A DNA stretch of 64,000 nucleotides from Bowmanella denitrificans (GTDB lineage Bacteria > Pseudomonadota > Gammaproteobacteria > Enterobacterales > Alteromonadaceae): the NCBI RefSeq assembly GCF_039522935.1, contig NZ_BAAAEI010000006.1, forward strand, positions 310,001-374,000, read 5' to 3'. Within the stretch, counting starts at the first letter, position 1; each line of letters begins with the position of its first letter. Both the position numbers and the translations under genes were made by a program. Below, piece by piece: positions 59,622 to 64,000 of the stretch. A model generated the notes under the pieces. The model was not told the DNA's origin and searched no databases. It saw only the letters and a list, made by a program, of their open reading frames with translations.

Positions 59622-61442
59622 TTACAAATGCAGGTGTTCATGGATAATCAATGCCAGTTCTTCACTGATCCCTGGCACTTTGGCTATTTCTTCAGCACTG
59701 GCACTTAACACTTCCTGCATGCCCCCCATATATTTAAGCAGGCTTTGCCGACGTTTGGCCCCTACGCCGGGAATGTTTTCCAGTTTGGACTGGGTTTTGA
59801 CTTTTTGTCGTCTGGCCCGATGGCCGGTAATGGCAAAACGGTGCGCTTCGTCGCGGATATGCTGAATCAGATGTAACGCCGCAGAATCGGCCTGCATTGG
59901 AATAGTGGCATGGCTACCAGCCAGAATCAGGGTTTCCAGGCCGGGTTTACGACTGGTGCCTTTAGCCACACCAATCAGCATCGGCATTTTGCTATGCGGC
60001 CAGTTTTCAAAGCAGGCTTCGGCCTGCGCCAGTTGCCCTTTGCCCCCGTCGATAAACAGAATATCCGGTATCTTGTTTTCATCGGTTATTTTGCTGTAAC
60101 GGCGGCGCAAGGCCTGATCCATCGCTGCATAATCATCCCCTGGGGTAATCCCTTCAATGTTGTAGCGCCGGTAATCACTTTTAAATGGCCCTTCACGATT
60201 AAACACCACGCAGGATGCCACCGTCTGCTGCCCGGATGTATGGCTGATATCAAAACATTCCATACGTTGCACCGGGCTGTCCAGCTCCAACACCTGTTCC
60301 AGTTCAAGATAGCGGGCAAACACCGATTTCTGGCTGCTCTGCTGGGCCTCCAGCGCGGCTTCGGCATTGGTATTGGCCAGTTTTAAATAGCGGCGTTTTT
60401 CGTCTCTGGCCCCCTGGAAAAACTGCACTTTATGTCCGGCCTGACGACTCAACAGTTCCTCAATGGCCTGACTGTCTTCCAGCACCATCGGCACAACAAT
60501 TTGCCGGGGCACCGATTTATTACCCGCCAGATAATATTGCAGCAGAAACGACTGAAACACTTCCTGCGGGCCGATATCAGCCGGTACCTTGGGGAAATAA
60601 CTCTTGCTGCCCAGTAGTTTGTTATCGCGAATAAAGAAGCCCTGAATACTGGCAATGCCGTTACGGTAGGCAAAACCAAACACATCCATTTCCGGCTGGT
60701 CGCCACTGACCCACTGCTGTTCCTGTACTTTTCTGAGCGCCGAGATCTGATCCCGGTAGCGGGCGGCCGCTTCAAACTTCAGGTCGATACTGGCCTGCTC
60801 CATCTTTTTAACCAGTGCATCGATCACTTCGGCATTCTTGCCTTTGAGGAACAGCCGTGCCAGTTGCACCTGCTGGTCGTATTCCTGGTCGCTAACCAGC
60901 CCTTCAACACAAGGGCCGGCACAGCGTTTAAGCTGGTATTGCAGACAAGGGCGGGTGCGCGCTTTGTAGTAACTGTCTTCGCATTGGCGCACCGGAAATA
61001 GCTTTTGCATGGTGCGCAGGCTTTCCCGCACAGCCCAGGCACTGGGGTAGGGGCCAAAATACTCGCCTTTGGGCTTTCTGCCGCCCCGATGCAGCGTCAG
61101 ACGTGGATGCTGATGGTCGGTTAGCAAAATAAAAGGGTAGCTTTTGTCATCCCGCAGCAGCACGTTGTAGCGTGGTCGGTACTTTTTTATGTAGTTGTTT
61201 TCAAGAATAAAGGCTTCGGTTTCGGTATGGGTAACCGTCACATCCATATGCTGGATTTGCCGGACCAGAGACTGGGTTTTTACACTGTCCAGATTGCTGC
61301 GAAAATAACTGGATACACGCTTTTTTAAATTCTTAGCCTTACCGACATAGATCACCTCGTCTTTTTGATTGTACATACGATAAACCCCGGGTTGTCCCGT
61401 CAGGTTTTTCAAAAAGGCTTTGTGATCAAAGGCGCTGGTCAT
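59622..61442 (-). CDS. uvrC: Excinuclease ABC subunit C
   Basis: 606 residues. GIY-YIG nuclease domain at the N-terminus (GVYRMYNQKDEVIYVGKAKN), UVR motif (about 200-235, KKMEQASIDLKFEAAARYRD), RNase H-like second nuclease (MECFDISHTSGQQTVASCVV) and a C-terminal (HhH)2 domain (LENIPGVGAKRRQSLLKYMG). It makes both incisions in nucleotide excision repair with UvrB. Confidence 0.98.
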   Translation of the reverse strand: MTSAFDHKAFLKNLTGQPGVYRMYNQKDEVIYVGKAKNLKKRVSSYFRSNLDSVKTQSLVRQIQHMDVTVTHTETEAFILENNYIKKYRPRYNVLLRDDKSYPFILLTDHQHPRLTLHRGGRKPKGEYFGPYPSAWAVRESLRTMQKLFPVRQCEDSYYKARTRPCLQYQLKRCAGPCVEGLVSDQEYDQQVQLARLFLKGKNAEVIDALVKKMEQASIDLKFEAAARYRDQISALRKVQEQQWVSGDQPEMDVFGFAYRNGIASIQGFFIRDNKLLGSKSYFPKVPADIGPQEVFQSFLLQYYLAGNKSVPRQIVVPMVLEDSQAIEELLSRQAGHKVQFFQGARDEKRRYLKLANTNAEAALEAQQSSQKSVFARYLELEQVLELDSPVQRMECFDISHTSGQQTVASCVVFNREGPFKSDYRRYNIEGITPGDDYAAMDQALRRRYSKITDENKIPDILFIDGGKGQLAQAEACFENWPHSKMPMLIGVAKGTSRKPGLETLILAGSHATIPMQADSAALHLIQHIRDEAHRFAITGHRARRQKVKTQSKLENIPGVGAKRRQSLLKYMGGMQEVLSASAEEIAKVPGISEELALIIHEHLHL

Positions 61443-61530
61443 GCGTTGGCAGTGGGTCTCTGTTTATATGAATCAATCGCATTGCGGCAGCTTTACACTC
61501 TGGCAAAACTACCGGCAGGTTGGCAATACC

Positions 61531-62175
61531 TCAGATTTGTTCCGGGCTGATTAACTTGTGGCGTAAGGCCAGATGCGTCAGTTCCACATCCCCGGTAACG
61601 CCAAGCTTTTCAAACATACGATAACGGTAGGTGTTGACGGTTTTAGCGCTGATACTTAAACGGGTGGCGATATCCGGCACTTTCTCACCTTTAGTGAGCA
61701 TAATCATAATTTGCAGTTCACGTTCAGACAGCTCCCTGAACGGATCGGTCTGGTTACCATCAATTTTACCCAGGGCAATCTGTTGGGCCACATCCGGAGC
61801 TATATATTTCTGCCCGGAACAAACCTGGAAAATCGCCCGGATCATCTCCCGCGGCTCAGCGTCTTTAGTGACAAAACCCCAGGCACCCACCTGCATCACT
61901 TTGGCCGGAATAGGGTTTTCTTTGTGCATAGAGAGAAATATCACCTTAACCTGAGGGTTATGGCGCAGAATTTTTTTGGTTGCTTCCAGGCCGCCGATGC
62001 CTGGCATGTTCATATCCATCATCACGATATCAGGGTGCTGGGTACGGCAAAACTTTACCGCTTCCTCACCGCTGTCGGCTTCACCAATTACTTCAAAGGA
62101 CTTCTCGGAGTCCAAAATCAACCTGATACCGGTTCGTACCAGATCATGGTCGTCAACCAGAAAAATCTTAATCAA
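61531..62175 (-). CDS. uvrY: Response regulator UvrY/GacA (BarA-UvrY system)
   Basis: 214 residues. The receiver domain has Asp10-Asp9 pocket (FLVDDHDLV) and phospho-acceptor Asp54 (VMMDMNMPG); the C-terminal LuxR-type HTH has LSERELQIMIMLTKGEKVPD and SISAKTVNTYRYRM. The partner kinase BarA is not in the window; this regulator normally activates CsrB-type small RNAs. The start is TTG at 62175 with GGAG eight bases upstream; a TTG start is also known for gacA of Pseudomonas. Confidence 0.96.
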   Translation of the reverse strand: MIKIFLVDDHDLVRTGIRLILDSEKSFEVIGEADSGEEAVKFCRTQHPDIVMMDMNMPGIGGLEATKKILRHNPQVKVIFLSMHKENPIPAKVMQVGAWGFVTKDAEPREMIRAIFQVCSGQKYIAPDVAQQIALGKIDGNQTDPFRELSERELQIMIMLTKGEKVPDIATRLSISAKTVNTYRYRMFEKLGVTGDVELTHLALRHKLISPEQI

Positions 62176-62636
62176 AGGAATAGCTCCAGGCGTTTTTTTG
62201 TTGTTGTGAGCTTAAAGTGTTCCGTTACCTGAAATCCTCGCACTTCGAGTTCCGCTTCGAGTGTCGTTTTTTTTACCATCTAGTGCCAGCTATCATACTC
62301 CAATCATTGGCTATACACATCAGTAAAATAGCGCCTTAGCAAAAGGGCTGTTAGCAGCTGAAGTCATCGCTGCTCAGCATTTGTCCGCTACCGATAGAAA
62401 TGGCTGGCAAGACGGTTCCAGCCTTGTATCACATGCACGCGGCCCTGCCCGGTATTACGTGCCTGGCAAACCTTAATCTGGCATGCAATCGTCCAGCGAT
62501 CTTTACAGCCTGGTACGGCAACTAAAGGGCCTGGTTGACCGCCGCATCGACACTTCTGCGCCCGTATATCCACCCTGCCCCCTGTGTTTTAACTGTGTGG
62601 CTTTGTTTTACCATATTTGCCAGCCAAACCGATATG
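62176..62636. other. Intergenic region between uvrY and the DUF5916 gene
   Basis: 461 bp. Near 62240-62275 the plus strand has repeated TTCGAG units followed by eight T, terminator-like for an antisense transcript but with a poor stem. A minus-strand GTG frame at 62388-62573 (61 codons, six Cys including CRC) has AGGGGG upstream; I see no homology and treat it as doubtful. Nothing else is recognisable. Confidence 0.4.
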
Positions 62637-64000
62637 CTAAATAAACCAGGCGTAGGACATCTTCATAAAAGCGGTTCGTCGATCTGCACGCAGGCTGAGC
62701 ATCTTGTCGTTCTGACTGGCATATTCTGAATAGCCGAGGAAAAACACCGTTTGTGGATTCACCTCATATGAGTACAGCAACTGCGAGGACAACCCTTGTT
62801 CACGGCGGTACAAACCTTCTCTGGCTGCCGGGTTAAAATGCGCCAGGCCCAGATGGGTGTCATCCAATATCATGGTCAGGCGCAACGCCGAATGGCTGGA
62901 AAACTGGTAAGTCAGGCGCAAGTCGGTCAGATTGGCGTCCAACACGTCATTGCCCTGGTCTTTCAGCCGCGTGTATTCATTGCGTACCTGCAATTGCAGG
63001 TTGCGGTTAAAGGCGACTTTGGCCTCAGACTCCATATACAACAAATCAGACAACCTGTTGTTGTACAGGTCCAGTTCGTCGCCCTTCTCCACATACACAC
63101 TCAGGTAAGTACTGGATAACGGGCTGGCTTCGATAAAAAATGTAAGGCCTTTTTCGTCGAATCGCCAGGCATTACCCGTTATCGTCAACAGGTTGTGATT
63201 GGTACGCGGTCCGGCTCGCTCACGGCGGAAGAAGCCCAATTCAATCGCGCTGTCCCACAGACTGTCCAGGCCGATACTACCTTCCCATTCCCGCTCCAGC
63301 AGTTCATTGGCCTGATTATGGGTAATGTCCCAATCCAGATAGAAGTGCAGTGCACTCCACCAACTTGGCTGCTGCGGATACAGGCTATGCCCGCCCCCTA
63401 CCACGCTGCGTTTCCAGTCAGCTTGAGGCATAAAGCCCAAATCAGCGCGGAAATCCTCGCCAATATTTTCATGTTCAATAAACACATTGCCATTTTGGAA
63501 ACTATGCTCGTAATGCAAATACCAGGCATGGTCTGACTGGGTCGGTTGACTGGCGCGAACGACGGCTTCATCCCAGAGTAAGGACGATAACTGTGCCGGG
63601 TTATCCGTTTCTGAATGCGCCACTAGCAAGGTCAGCGTGTCCTGTTCGGTGAAACGATAGTTCAGATCCAGTGCCCCCAAACGATTCGCATAGTCATCAG
63701 CCTGACGATAAGTGGTCATTGCGCCCAGCGTCAGCTGTTTGGTCAGATTGTGCGCATAGCGGGCTGCCAGGTTTTTACTTTTTTCGGCTAACGTGGCAGA
63801 CGCAGAGCTCAGGTTGCCCGGCACAATAAATGACGTGCTGTCATCATCGGCGACAAACAAGCCAAAGGTATGCTCTGCCACCCGCCCGGTTACTTTTACC
63901 CCCAACGAAGGAGCTAACAGGTTACGAGTGTGGACTAAATCCCAGGGCGATGTGAAATAGTCAGCATTCTCGGTAAAAAATGGGCGTTTCTCGTCGAAAA
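62637..64000 (-). CDS. DUF5916 outer-membrane beta-barrel protein, C-terminal part (runs off the right edge)
   Basis: The frame is open from base 64000, so at least 454 residues are visible and the N-terminus is missing. The visible start contains EKRPFFTENADYF, the DUF5916 hallmark, followed by alternating amphipathic strands typical of a large barrel (e.g. LDLNYRFTEQDTLTLLVAHS, LTDLRLTYQFSSHSALRLTM). The last residues MKMSYAWFI end in an aromatic-rich strand with a C-terminal hydrophobic residue as in outer-membrane proteins. The missing N-terminus is normally a CBM9-like sugar-binding domain. Function unknown. Confidence 0.87.
   Translation of the reverse strand, partial: FDEKRPFFTENADYFTSPWDLVHTRNLLAPSLGVKVTGRVAEHTFGLFVADDDSTSFIVPGNLSSASATLAEKSKNLAARYAHNLTKQLTLGAMTTYRQADDYANRLGALDLNYRFTEQDTLTLLVAHSETDNPAQLSSLLWDEAVVRASQPTQSDHAWYLHYEHSFQNGNVFIEHENIGEDFRADLGFMPQADWKRSVVGGGHSLYPQQPSWWSALHFYLDWDITHNQANELLEREWEGSIGLDSLWDSAIELGFFRRERAGPRTNHNLLTITGNAWRFDEKGLTFFIEASPLSSTYLSVYVEKGDELDLYNNRLSDLLYMESEAKVAFNRNLQLQVRNEYTRLKDQGNDVLDANLTDLRLTYQFSSHSALRLTMILDDTHLGLAHFNPAAREGLYRREQGLSSQLLYSYEVNPQTVFFLGYSEYASQNDKMLSLRADRRTAFMKMSYAWFI

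Overview
The window reads as ordinary chromosome of a marine or aquatic gammaproteobacterium of the Alteromonadales, most likely Alteromonadaceae. This rests on gene content and order: dapA-bamC-purC, gcvR-bcp, perM/bepA, arsC-like/wrbA/DUF2069, hda-DUF2066/purM-purN, dnaQ/rnhA, pheS-pheT-ihfA, cmoA-cmoB and uvrY-uvrC-pgsA-tRNA(Gly-Cys-Leu). These are classical gammaproteobacterial neighbourhoods. Alteromonadales-type extras are a GlyGly-CTERM protease, a TIGR03503 protein, a DUF5916 barrel and a SyrB-like small basic protein. No species is claimed. Both ends are cut: a branched-chain 2-oxoacid dehydrogenase E1 alpha gene on the left and a DUF5916 protein on the right.

Layout. 0-4.5 kb: E1 alpha (partial) divergent from a secreted S8 protease. 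4.5-7.3 kb: dapA-bamC-purC on the minus strand. 7.4-15.1 kb: gcvR-bcp, perM, bepA, a TlpA-like thioredoxin, an ArsC-like protein, wrbA, DUF2069 and a lipoprotein with a zincin motif. 15.2-19.5 kb: hda and DUF2066 (minus) divergent from purM-purN-DUF3108. 19.7-22.2 kb: fadE with a FadR-like operator. 22.4-22.8 kb: three identical tRNA-Asp genes behind a near-consensus promoter. 22.9-28.4 kb: TIGR03503-dnaQ, rnhA, quinone oxidoreductase-acylphosphatase, rlmI, PilZ. 28.5-34.1 kb: hrpA, a CBS protein, a secreted asparaginase. 34.4-40.0 kb: sbcB, DUF342, a beta-hydroxyacid dehydrogenase, glutathione peroxidase, a D-lactate dehydrogenase. 40.0-44.7 kb: cmoM-Nif3, a basic small protein, phrB-YbgA, a KOW-like protein. 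45-48.7 kb: pheS-pheT-ihfA. 49.1-53.2 kb: EAL-HDOD regulator, M14 peptidase, cmoA-cmoB. 53.2-58.3 kb: an accessory-looking run of small genes (SelW-like, DUF4287/DUF5655, YdeI-like, YciI-like, Tat-type class V aminotransferase, beta-lactamase-fold hydrolase) interrupted by dispersed-repeat fragments. 58.3-62.2 kb: a possible micro-ORF, tRNA-Leu, -Cys and -Gly, pgsA, uvrC, uvrY. 62.6-64.0 kb: DUF5916.

Functional links: purC, purM and purN are three steps of purine synthesis. cmoA, cmoB and cmoM together cover formation and methyl-esterification of the wobble uridine-34 cmo5U modification. bamC and bepA both serve outer-membrane protein assembly. dnaQ, rnhA, hda, sbcB, phrB, uvrC and ihfA are replication, repair and nucleoid functions. 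Translation start choice is notable: several genes appear to use TTG codons, most with a well-placed Shine-Dalgarno.

I found no CRISPR array, prophage, integrase, IS element, rRNA or complete defence system. The least explained items are the lipoprotein with HELAH and a downstream Glu motif, the 19-codon ORF directly followed by a perfect 12-bp stem-loop, the repeat-bracketed hydrolase, and the folded-looking leader of the EAL-HDOD gene.
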